DNA from: Lepiota brunneoincarnata | Lineage: Eukaryota; Basidiomycota; Agaricomycetes; Agaricales; Agaricaceae | NCBI GenBank assembly: GCA_023014365.1 | Contig: JAEBUN010000003.1 | Coordinates: 1,984,001 to 2,048,000 of the forward strand | Reading direction: 5' to 3' | DNA: 64,000 nt | Part shown: piece after piece, positions 23,305 to 35,436 of the stretch | How positions within the stretch are numbered: position 1 is the stretch's first letter | How the letters are laid out: every line of letters begins with the position of its first letter | The notes under the pieces: generated by a model | Database searches by the model: none | What the model saw: only the letters and a program-made list of their open reading frames with translations | Told to the model about the DNA's origin: nothing | Translations under genes and position numbers: made by a program

Positions 23305-24121
23305 ATGCCCCCTACACACTCTTTCACCCAGAAAACGACGACTGTGACAGTACGTCGACCATGCACATCTGCCCCAAGCTCTTCTAATGAACTGAGCTTA
23401 GTACCCTTGGCCTTCGGTGGTCACTGGACTGGAACGCATTGCCCTTTCTGCTCAGGGTGACCTCCAGAGAGTTCTAAGGTTCGTGGGGTTTAAACCCGAG
23501 TTGAGTCATTCTTGTTGATCCTGGATCCCAGTGCATACTTTGCTCGTCCCATCTCGGTCATGGTAGTCTACAGCCACACCTTTTGGCAACCTATCCCTGG
23601 TGCCCCACCAGAACCGCTCGAACTTCCTACCCAGACTGCTATTGCTTCTGCTTCTCCCGAGACCCCGATAGTGCAAAAGCGTCAAGTCCATCTCCAGTGC
23701 TCGGGGAAAACCATTTGTATAGCAACCTCCACCGTTCGTGTCTCCTCCCCCTCCTCCGCCCAGCTCTTTCTCGTCGAGAAGTACGCTATCGGCCAAATGT
23801 TCCGGCGCCTCGAGAAAATGCCCGTCTTTGACCTGTTATCAGTTGGGTTGGGTCCATACCACCCGGAAGGACAACCTCAACACTGACAACAGTACGCCCG
23901 GATCAAATGAAGCCTCGACATATCACTCGGGGGAAGACAGGGAGTTGTGGCGCAGGTACAAGCTTAGTGTGCCTAGCTTTGACTGTGATATCGTCGAGAT
24001 CTTCCCAGACAGGCAAATGTTCGTACACGGAGAGGCTTGGCTTGATGATCGTGTCACAGGTTGGTGGCCGCGTCGTCAACCCTCTGTATGCTCCAAGGGA
24101 GCTGAACTTGGCGGGGATTAG
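23305..24121 (+). CDS. Chorismate-lyase-like protein, paralogue B
   Basis: Paralogue of the gene at 9969-10749. It starts MPPTHSFTQKTTTVT. Exons 23305-23349, 23402-23478, 23532-23851 and 23913-24121 join in frame. The shared motifs are GLERIALSAQGDLQRVLSAY, KRQVHLQCSGKTICIATSTV, YAIGQMFRRLEKMPVFDLL, LWRRYKLSVPSFDCDIVEIF and FPDRQMF. The first two introns sit at the same sites as in copy A. The third intron (23852-23912, 61 bases) is absent from A and lies just after the SVGL segment; read through, the frame would stop early at ..GQPQH. The Arg of RQVHL and the Glu of IVEIF are kept, as in copy A. C-terminal residues after WLDDRV differ from copy A. Confidence 0.68.
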
Positions 24122-24600
24122 TCGTGTTTCGTGGTTTCCAGGCTTGGTCAATACGGTGGTCTTGTTTGTCCTTGGATTTTGCTTAATGGTTGCTTATGGT
24201 TCGGTGTCATTTATGGGAATGGATCATTGTGCATATTAGCTCTGTTTGCATAATTCCTAGATGCGTTGCTCCAGCTTGTCCAGAGTGGATATCTTGTAAA
24301 CCCTTTTTATTAGCTAGATCATGAATTCTTACAGCGAATAATATCGAATAGTTACTGCAACTCAACTCGGCATTTGAACTCAGCTTAAAATAGGAAGCAT
24401 AACTTACAGTGCCAGAACGTTGATGTCGCACGTTATTCTTGGGACAAGCTCGGCTCCCGTAGATCAGGCTACTCCGCAACCAACACATGTGTTTGCTTAT
24501 CGCATAAAGCATGAACATGGCAATAGTACATTATTAGAAATACAATAATGACGGAGAAGCGTCGAAAAAAAGAATGCCAGAACTAATGATAATAAGAATT
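24122..24600. other. Convergent intergenic region
   Basis: The 3' space between paralogue B and histone H3. Short ORFs only, with nothing recognised. Confidence 0.5.
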
Positions 24601-25800
<1,200 letters not shown>

Positions 25801-25951
25801 ATGTTTATTCCTTCACTTTTGTATCTCTATGTATTTTATAATATAAGTTCTCCAAACATCAATCTTGCTGGAACCTGTGAAGATGCTCATAAGTATATAG
25901 GGAGTTCATTCTACACTTGTCCTGCATTACGGTCGGCCCAACATTTAGTAT

Positions 25952-26034
25952 GGGCACATGGTGTAGTTGGTTATCACGCTCGCTTAGCATGCTGTGTTTG
26001 CGAGAGGTGTTGGGTTCAATTCCCAATGTGTCCA
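25952..26034 (+). tRNA. tRNA-Ala (AGC) with 9-base intron
   Basis: Cloverleaf found by eye. The acceptor stem GGGCACA pairs with TGTGTCC and includes the G3-U70 pair that marks alanine tRNA. The D arm has the A-box TGGTGTAGTTGG. The anticodon stem CTCGC/GCGAG encloses TTAGCA plus a 9-base insertion, giving anticodon AGC with an intron in the usual place after position 37. The T arm is TTGGG-TTCAATT-CCCAA (B-box GGTTCAATTCC), and the discriminator base is A. A run of six T at 26037-26042 is a fitting Pol III terminator. Confidence 0.93.
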
Positions 26035-26232
26035 GATTTTTTGCTTTCATATACATCCTTTACTCAAAATTTCAGCATCATGTTTTCTGTGGAGTGCTTC
26101 TTGAGACCTCCTGTCCGCATAATATTACCAAAAAGTCATGGTCAGTTCATGGCTAATTACCTGGCTAGCACAAGACATCTTTGTCCCCACACGCAAAGGG
26201 CTACATGAGAATAACAGACTGGGAAAAATATC

Positions 26233-26315
26233 TGGACACATTGGGAATTGAACCCAACACCTCTCGCAATTGCAGTATGCTAAGCGAGCGTGATAACCAA
26301 CTACACCATGTGCCC
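26233..26315 (-). tRNA. tRNA-Ala (AGC) with 9-base intron, inverted copy
   Basis: The reverse complement has the same mature tRNA as the copy at 25952-26034, including G3-U70, anticodon AGC and the T arm. The intron is also nine bases but differs in sequence. Downstream on its own strand there is GATATTTTT, a Pol III terminator. The two genes face each other 198 bases apart. Confidence 0.93.
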
Positions 26316-26523
26316 ATGTTTGGGACTATGGGATCAACCATACAAGAGCCACTTGGCGCTTGCCACAAGTTGTCTGGATATCTCATTGTCGTACACTTTC
26401 ATATTAAGTATGAGGTGTTTGAAGACTAAATAATTATGTACACTGTTTAAATGCGTGTGGTCTAACAGAGAGTAAAAAAGTGAAGATGAGAAAAACACAT
26501 AAATAATGGAAGAAAAAAACTTT

Positions 26524-29500
26524 TCACGAAGTCGCTACCTTGTCTTTCTGCACCCCCTCCTGAGGCTCATGATTCCTCAACCTCATCTCCACCAGAAACT
26601 CCTTATCCCGAATCGTCTGTGACCATGATGCCACTATCTCATTGACATACCGGCTAGACTGCGTCAGGCCTGCCACGACAAAGATCCCCGGATATATGTG
26701 CATGACTAAAAAGGATAAGAAGCAAGTCAGTGATCATTGCCATGTCGAAGCGAAATGACGGAACGCCGCTCCGTGTCGTAACTAGTGTTTCGTAGTAGAG
26801 TGGGTCAGTAATGGTAGGGTACTCACAGACAAACTTGTCGTCGACATTGATGCCAGGGACGAAATACTGGAAAGCTCGGAACAGAGCGCCAGGTAGTAAA
26901 ATCATAGCCAGCAGACCGCCTCCAACTGGTGCAATCAATTCTTTCGTGGCAGCGATAGGATCAGGGCGAAGCCACCCATGCGTCATGATCTACACGGGGG
27001 ATGGGATATGTAAAATATAAGTCACTGAACGGATGAATGTCAGGACTTACGTGTTGTAACCCCCGTGAGACTGCGAGTATTGGGTTGTATCCGGTGGACA
27101 TGGAATGCAATCTTGACATAGAGCAGACCTAATGCCCAAGCATCCACAATCCGGATCCTCGGGTTCATGGTAGGATCAATTGCCATTCGGATGGGGAGGA
27201 TGACGTATAGATCCATCACCAAAGCCACCAAGATGGGAAGGATGACACCCAGAGTTACCATCATATACGAAATCTTGGCTAACCAAAGCAGACCACGCTT
27301 GATAACCAAGATTCTCAGGTCCGCACGAGGACCTTCAGGTGAACGGCGCTGGCGTCTCTTGTCCAGACGATCAACCGCACGTCCACACAAATAGCAAGCC
27401 ACAAGGAGATAGAAACCAAGAACAAGCGAGTATCCATCATGTACCTGTTGGGGTGCGAACAGCCGAAAGACACTCCGACCAAGCGTAATCGGAAGTGCGA
27501 CAGAAATTCCGAGTACAACAGCTCCAATTGCCCACATCGACGAGATAAAGGCGAAGATGCGGTACCTGAACCCTGGAGGAATGTAGACAACCCGATAGTC
27601 GGAGTTGACATCGCGCTTGGCCTTCAGCGCTTCCGCATTTTGAATCCTTATCAACTCTGCAGCTTCATCATCGAATGGTTCTCCTGACTCCGTCACTCGA
27701 GCTGTCGCCCGCATATCGCGCGGGAGTGCCAAATTGTCTGTGGCAGGCACACGCCGGAACGTACCGTCGCAACAACTGCCAAGTTCAGGATCGTTAACAT
27801 TGGCACCGAACCAATTTCGAGGTGTGTACTCTTCCCCCGGATGGCGGTCGCCGAAGAAGTACGACGTGAGACGTAGCTGCCTGGCAAGATACTTCCACGC
27901 GGCGGTCGTCACGCTTTTAATTGCCCTCTTCGGTCTGAAATAATGCATGGTATAAGGCAGGACGAGGTGCAAAAAGAGGAGGTCAATGGGGACATTGGAT
28001 AGTGGTTCCCTAGGAAGATGAGTTTTAAACCAAACATACGTTGAAAATCCAATGTTTCTACACACCGATTCTTCCATCTGAATGGCAAGATTGACTTGTT
28101 TCCAAGAACAAGAAGACCGGCCACGCTCCCCACAACACAAGCCACGACGATCGAATACATAACTCCACTCATGCAGATCTTGCGCAGTTGAGTGAGGGTT
28201 GGTCGATCAAGGATATCACGGATAGGATGCGAGTTCTGATCCTGGGGGTCTTTGATGAACCACATCGCACCCGGCCGCATAACAGTGCGGCATCCTGAAA
28301 GTAAGACAGCGAAAGAGTACCTGGTCAAAATATCAGCACGATTCTGTTGTGGTGACAGTAGGAAAGGTGCCGCACATAAACATAGTACCTGCAATCCAAT
28401 GGTAGAACATAGCCGTGAGTGGAGCTTGGGCGAAGAAGGCAATGCGCGACTGCAGATTTGCCTCAGGGAAGAGCCAGACGGTGCATAGATCCAGAACGAT
28501 CCCACAACCGAGGGGGAACAGAACCAGCTCGATGAATATAAATGCCGCGACCTAGAACGGTGCACATGAGGAATCAGCCCGCCGACGACCACCAGACCCA
28601 ACTTCACCTTGATGACGAGCAGCTGCTGGCGAACAGCATTCCGAACAGCCCTGGTAGCCGACCGAGCATTCCCTACTGTCAGGATATTCAAGTAAAGCGC
28701 CAGGAAGAGTCCAACAACCGCATATCCAAGGCCGACCGCAAAGATTCGCCCAGTTGGACCGCTGCCGACAGCCAAGCGATACCAACTGTCCTTAAATTTT
28801 ACGACTCCGAGACGAACTTCCTTTCCAAGCAGCATAAAGTAAGGTTCTGTAGGTCCAAGATAGCCAGGTAATCTTCCTAACACCGTCTTGGTCGACGCTG
28901 TCTCCGTGGCCGCAGAGGACGATGTCCCATTAAGTAGATGCACAGCTTCCGTATACTGGATGGACACCAGAACAAATCAGCTGTATGCGGTAGAGCGGGG
29001 AACAGGTGAACGTACGGTCCAGTTGGCAAAGTGCACGCAGGTAGCTAACCGTTCCTCGCCAAATGTTTTCTTCATAAAGAACGTTGTGGCGCCGGTAACA
29101 AGACCAAGTTTCCTCTTAATTAAGTCTCGGTAAGGCATGATGAGTACATTGTTGATAAGGAAGATGATGAAGTCGACTTCTGGATCGGTCACAATGCGGA
29201 TAAGTTTGATGGGAAGGTGAAGAATTTGAACGATGCGTCTAGGGTTGAGCTTACAAAGCGACGGGAGTCAGTGCGCACCAAACGGATTTAGCAGGGAACA
29301 TACCGATAGAAGAGCCACACATTTACCAACTGTGAACGGAATCCAAATACCGAGACCAATAGCAGTGTCAAGAACGAAAATCATTAGAGCAGCCTGAATA
29401 CGAAACATCAGTCTTTCGTATGAAGCGTGACGGGCGGAAACTCGCATTTTGGAAAACGCCGTATATGGGCCCTCTCATGCCAATCGCTGCGTTCTGGATT

Positions 29501-31920
29501 AGCGATGATTCAGAGTAGAAGAGTTTACGAACCTTCCATGGCACCTTCCATATCATCCTCGACATTCCCTTCCAAATCATCGAGCTCAGGAGGTAGCCCC
29601 ACATCAGCGACGGCACCTGGGTCAACACGACCGTTGGCCGGAGCAAGATTCACATCAGGTGCAGGATTCCCATCTATGTCTTGTTCCGGTACTTCGGGCA
29701 CTCTCTCAAGTTCAATCCCATCCCAATTAGCTTCATTCCAAAACAGTCCATAGGCATCTTCGTCAGCCTCTTCCTCTTCCTCTTCGTCATCCTCCCTGTG
29801 CATTTCTCCTTCCCTTTCGAGTTCTAGAGCATCCGGGACGAGTTCAGGTGTATCTCCTCTGGTCTCTGGGGGAACGTAGTTGCGGTGGAGAACGTCATTT
29901 GTTCCTGCGAAATACTTTCTATGCTCTGCCTCGAAATCGAAGTCCGATTCTGTATCGTCGGCATCCCTACCAAGGTTGCCATGTTCTCCCGAGGAACTAC
30001 CTGAGAAGTCGGGTTGACCTTGGTGGTGGACTGTACCTAATCCCTCGTCATCCCGGGATGATTCGTGTAGGGGCAGGGGTGTAGCTTGGGCCCCATCCCC
30101 ATTTAATCGAGGTCGCTGAGCGCCTGGTGACTGCTGGCCCAAATCAGCAGCTTCGGAAAGAGAACTAGACGCAATGCCTCTTCCCCAAACCACCTGGGGC
30201 CGCACCTCACCATCAACACTATTGGAAGAGTTGGAAGCTATGGACGACTGTGATTGATGTTTTTCAGAGTTAGAATCTGCCCTCCGGTTGCGTAGCTCTG
30301 GCGCTGAAATGTTGAAGTATTCTTGGAGCTTGGATGGGCTGGTTTCGACCTTCAACTCCTCCGGCGCGCGGTACGTCGCAAGACTAGGAGACCCCAGAGG
30401 CGACCTAGCAGGAGAAATCATAAACGGACTTTCTCTTCCTGGTAGAGGTAAAACGGTGGTAGGCAAAGGGGGACGGCGTGTTGGTGCTGAAGGAAGATAG
30501 GCGGCGGGTTCTGAGCCCGATGAACTCGGAGAATTGGAAAGGGGATGTGGCGAAGGTCTAGGAGTTGAGTCCGATGTCGAAGCTTGGAAAGTAAACGGAT
30601 AGATTATATCCGGATTCTCCACGGTCGACGAAGTATGCGACGGGCGAGGTTGATCTATACGGATGACTGCCACCACGGCGACGTGCAGGGTGCACTCTTC
30701 CCAACCCCGGAACCCGATGTGCGTGAATTCTTCGCCTAATCTGCTCTGATCCAATTTCGTCATCGTCCTCGTCTGTTCCACTAGCCGGTCTTTCTATCCT
30801 CTTTTTCTTCCTCTCCGGCTCAGCTTTATGGACAGCACTATTGTCCTCAACACGCTCAACATGCCGCTCCTCCGGAACCTCACCATTCGTCCCCTGGTTC
30901 CGAAGCGCCTCTGCTGTTGCTCGTAACTGTTCCAAGGCTCGCATGGCGTTTTGTTGTCTTAATTCCAGCTCGGCCGGATCTGGCAATGCAGGTATTGGTA
31001 CAGGCGGTGCCTGTGGAACGGGGACAGGCTGCTGCGGTGGATCGTTTGCCGCAGGAGCCATATCCGGGAAAAGTTCTTCATCTTCGAAAACTCCGGGCCG
31101 TGCGTTTTGTGAAATCCATTCACGAAGTAAGAACACCGCTACAAAAGTGAGGACAATCAAAGATGCGATGATTTGACCAGTGAAGATATCAGCAGACAAA
31201 GCTATCCAGACTGGGTGTGCAGTGATCCTGCCTATGAAGGTTTTCGGGGGTGGAACAGAAGGTCCATAAATCAGCTTATGGTAATAATGATCTTCATCGA
31301 CGCTGGCGGGCCTATCCAGATTACCGATATACCAAGCTCTATAGATTTTACTGTAAAAAATGCACTGCGAGATGGATAATTGTGAGACTCACGTGGATTC
31401 TCCCATCGAGAAATACATTCGCCATGTCCATACCGTAACCCAAGGGAGGACTGCCAGCCAGATTATTGCAACAGCGATGGCCCGCAAGGCAAACAGTAGA
31501 CCAAGGAAGGCATGCTGAGAGAGTCGGCGAGCAAGCAAAACTGTTGGCAGCCTGGAGGGCATGTCGGATGCATACACTGACGAAAGAGTCAGCATATGTC
31601 ACTAATTTACTGAGTTTTGTATACCTTTTGTGAATGAATATGGATGCTTGCAGACATCACAAGTTTTCTTCTTGCTGTGCGCCAACCATGTTGTCAAGCT
31701 AGGATGAGTTTATGAGCCCGCCTGCTGTGTGGATCATGCCCAGAGGGACCTACCAGTCTTGGTGAATGTAGCGGATGGTCCCCGAGCACTTGCACGGATG
31801 AAAGAGAGGTTGATCAGGTTCAGCTGGCGCACTGCATATACGACATGTATCTGGAATATATAAGACAATTTTAACAAGTCGACGGGCTTATGACACACCC
31901 TGTTCCTCTGCTTCTTGCAT
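26524..31920 (-). CDS. SSM4: RING-CH E3 ubiquitin ligase of the ER membrane (Doa10/SSM4/MARCH6)
   Basis: Multi-span ligase for ER-associated degradation. The first exon codes only MQEAEEQ plus one base; a 46-base intron then joins the RING-CH zinc finger. The finger shows TCRIC, HPCKCSGTIRYIHQDCL and KKTCDVCKHPYSF, that is C4HC3. Membrane segments follow (LLFALRAIAVAIIWLAVLP), then a long hydrophilic Ser/Pro- and acid-rich part encoded at about 29530-31140. A second group of membrane segments lies near 26650-29450, including VVLGISVALPITLG. The C-terminus contains IRDKEFLVEMRLRNHE, matching the conserved C-terminal element with its invariant Asn known from Doa10 and MARCH6. The protein is roughly 1,600 residues, with many introns. 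Stop at 26524-26526. Confidence 0.92.
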
Positions 31921-32922
31921 CAGGTCGTGAGAGGGGGGGGGTCAAGCTCAAATATACACCTCAAAGAGGAGATACTGGTTGAAAAAAAAAGAAGCCAGAC
32001 ACCAGGTGTTCTGTTCGTCAAAAGTCGCACTCGTGAGGGGGGAGGGGTGTCGGGGAGTTCCTGTAACTGTATGGACGTCTGCCGTGTTCCTGGCCTTGCT
32101 GGAGCATTCACGTGACACCACCGACTCCGCGCTTACCTCATTCGGTCACGGCAGGTCACGGCTCTAATAAGACCAAATCATGCTTCAGCTTGTCTGACTC
32201 ACCGTCTTACATCATCATGAGAGCACTGCTTGCGCTTTATCGCACAAAATCCATCGGGTCTGCTGCAGATCCGAGATTGTTCATTGTATGCGCAACGTCG
32301 ACCAACGTGTCTTCATCACAAGCATGCGATACTCAACACATGGCACGGATGCTCAAACGTCAATGTTGCTGAGAAAAAAGTCCCCGACAGCACAGGTCAC
32401 TCAGTCCAAATTTCAATGCATCAGGTGTATCACGGTTTTTGCAGCACATGGTTAGTCGCTATTTTTATGCGCTTGTCGTTCGGAAACCTCAGTTCCTATA
32501 CATAGTACATCTTCCCGCAGCCTCAGGCCCACAGCCCAAGCATGTACTTCCGAGACCCACCATCAACCAGGTCAGAAAGCATAACCCCCCGTGAGACGCT
32601 TTCCCTGGGTGTTTTCTGTGTTAAAAGGGCTTCTAACCATGCGCCCTCGCAGCTTCTTTTGTTCTTCAGCATGATCACCAACTTTCATAGTATGACCATC
32701 ACGCTGCTTTGGTAGAGCATAAGATTGCACGGGAAGGTTTGCGTCTTGGTTACCACCCACGCTTCGCGATACGGATGCATTGATAACAGCGAATCACTCA
32801 GAGAAGGCAGTCAAAAGGAAGCCGTTTATATACCACACCTTCCCCACAGAGGATTAGCCAGAGGCTACTGCCACCTCACTCAATCCAGTCCAGTGCACTG
32901 CTCTGTTAACGTCCAAGCCATC
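31921..32922. other. Divergent intergenic region, 1.0 kb
   Basis: The space between the start codons of the ubiquitin ligase and the sedolisin. A G9 run is near 31933-31941. Only short ORFs are present; it probably holds both promoters. Confidence 0.45.
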
Positions 32923-35436
32923 ATGCTCTGGCATTCTACATTTGTTCTCCTCCTTGCCCATCTCTCCGCAGCTACTCCTCTCGCTCGTCGCTGGAATGAC
33001 TTTGCGGAAAAGCATTCCTGGGTGGGGATTCCCAACGGCTGGGAAATGCATTCCGAGCCACCCCGCGACTACACTTTCGATCTCCGCATTGGCCTCAAGC
33101 AAAGTAAAATGGATGAACTCATTACTCACTTGATGGAGATTAGTGACCCTGCCCATGCTAGGCAAGTCACCCTGGGAACTATCCTTTGATCAACCGCTCA
33201 TGACATGGATTGCATGTCAGGTATGGCCAACACCTCTCCAAAGAAGAATCTGAGGAGTTTGTCCGTCCTTTTCCTCAATCAACTGAGGCAGTCGAAGCAT
33301 GGCTCGAAGCCCACGGCATCAACAATGATGATATCATTCACCGAACCGAAGGTGGTGATTGGATCACCGTCCGCGTTTCGGTTGCTCAAGCTGAGCGCAT
33401 GCTTGGCACCAAGTACAATGTATTCCATCACCCCAAGTCGGGTGAAAAAGTTGTTCGAACTATGGCTTACTCGCTCCCCCGCGAACTTCACGCACACATT
33501 AACGTTGTCGCCCCCACGACCTACTTCGGTACCATGAGAAGCATGCGCGTGACTAGTTTCTTGCAGCCCGAGATCAAGCCTGTAGAAGAGTCGTCGCCAG
33601 ACCTGACCTTTGGCACCGATGCCGTTGTCCCAGCCAGCTGTGCAACCACTATCACGCCCGCCTGTCTTCGTGCGTTATACAACACAAGCACCTATGTGCC
33701 TCAAGCTGCCTCAAGAAACGGACTCGGCGCTGCCGGTTATCTGAACGGTTTGTTGGGTTTTGTTTGATCTGCTCCAAGAACCTTGACCTGACTGCTCCCT
33801 CACCCAGAATTTGCGTACGTTGCCACATCCGTCCCTACTACTAGACTAGCCACATTCATGAATCAACCAGCAATCGCGCAGATCTTCAGGTACGTGCAAT
33901 GGGAGTAATATCCATTCCCAAAGTCGTATTGATGTGTACCTTAGACCTTTTTCCGATCGTTCCGTCCTGATGCCGTTGGCTCGAGTTACACTACCGTCCA
34001 AGTTCACGGCGGAGGAGACAATCAGAACCAACCCGGTGTAGAGGTAGGATAATTCACTCTCACCATCGTGGAATCGCACTTTCGTAACTCATCAAACTCT
34101 CCACCTATAGGCCAACCTTGACATCCAATATACAACCGGAATGTCTTTTCCCACGCCGAACACATACTGGAGGTAAGTTTTAACTGTTGACCGACGCGAT
34201 CGGGTTGTCAATAGTATCTGTAGCACGGGCGGTTCCCCCCCTTTCAACCCGGACTCTCAGACGCCTACCAATACGAATGAACCTTATCTGGATTGGATTA
34301 ACTTTGTTTTGAGCCAGAGTTCTATACCCCCAGTGATCACAACCTCCTATGGCGATGACGAACAGACAGTAACGTATAATCTCGTCAGAAGACAGAGCAC
34401 TGCCCGCTGACTAAAATGCAAGGTCCCGTTTGATTACGCAGTCAGTGTTTGTAATCTGTTCGCCCAACTCGGTAGCCGTGGTGTCACTGTCTTCTTCTCC
34501 AGCGGTGACTTTGGGTAAGGGGGCTCCATGAAAAACATTTGTACCGAAATCTCATTCAAATCCCTGCCCAAAGTGTTGGTGGTGGTGATTGTCGTACAAA
34601 TGATGGCACGAACCGGGTCCTCTTCCAGCCCGCCTTCCCAGCCTCGTAAGTTCTCCCTCCCCGCATCCAACGAGATTACATAAAAGACCTGACTCCGCCA
34701 TCTTTCAGTTGCCCATTTGTAACGGCTGTCGGAGGTACGACAAGAGTCAACCCTGAAATTGCCGTAAGCTTCTCTGGCGGTGGATTTTCTCGCTACTTCG
34801 CCACTCCATCATATCAAAGTGCCGCCGTTACGCGCTTCGTCAACGCTCTTGGAACAACTTTCAATGGTCTCTATAAGTGGGTTGCTTTGTTTGATTGCTT
34901 CAAAGACACTTCCTGATACCCGTCGGTGTTTTTAAAGCAAAACGGGTAGGGCTTACCCGGACGTTTCTGCCCAAGGCAATGGCTTCCAAGTTGTTATTGG
35001 TGGCCGCATTGGCTCTGTTGGCGGGACGAGTGCCAGCTCCCCGGTATAGCCCCTTATTCATGACCAGATATTTCAGGTGTACTAATCCAATGAGTTAGAC
35101 CGTTGCCGGCGTTTTTGCCCTCCTGAACGACTTCAGGCTTTCTCAAGGCCGAGCTACACTTGGCTTTGTCAACCCGCTTCTTTACTCCACCGCCGCATCT
35201 GGATTCAACGACATTACCGCTGGTTCCAACCCCGGCTGTGGTCAAAGAGGTGACTTGTTGCCCCATTCCCCCTACCCGATTTCTCTAACAAGTGGATCAG
35301 GTTTCACTGCTGGTGCTGGGTGGGATCCTGTGGGTCAAGTACTGACGTTCCTATGAGGACAGTTATCTGACCATCTCTTTCCTAGGTCACCGGTTTGGGC
35401 ACACCCGATTTCCTGAAGCTCCAACGTCTTGTGTAA
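32923..35436 (+). CDS. Secreted sedolisin (tripeptidyl-peptidase, family S53)
   Basis: Acid serine protease releasing tripeptides outside the cell. The signal peptide [17 protein letters not shown] is followed by a pro-region ([39 protein letters not shown]). The mature part starts near [20 protein letters not shown]. Catalytic residues are visible: Glu and Asp in [13 protein letters not shown], the oxyanion Asp in FFSSGDFG, and Ser in [12 protein letters not shown]. The calcium site is [10 protein letters not shown] together with [13 protein letters not shown]. The length, about 560 residues, is usual. About ten introns interrupt the gene. The first one, 33162-33220, begins GCAAGT rather than GT; no GT alternative keeps the frame. 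The protein ends FLKLQRLV before TAA. Confidence 0.93.

Noticed and set aside
23852..23912. Apparent frameshift in paralogue B
   Set aside because: A 61-base GT..AG intron in phase 1 restores the family sequence, so a pseudogene call is not needed.
25917..26386. Short ORFs reading GTWCSWLSRSLSM on both strands
   Set aside because: They are translations of the two tRNA-Ala genes.
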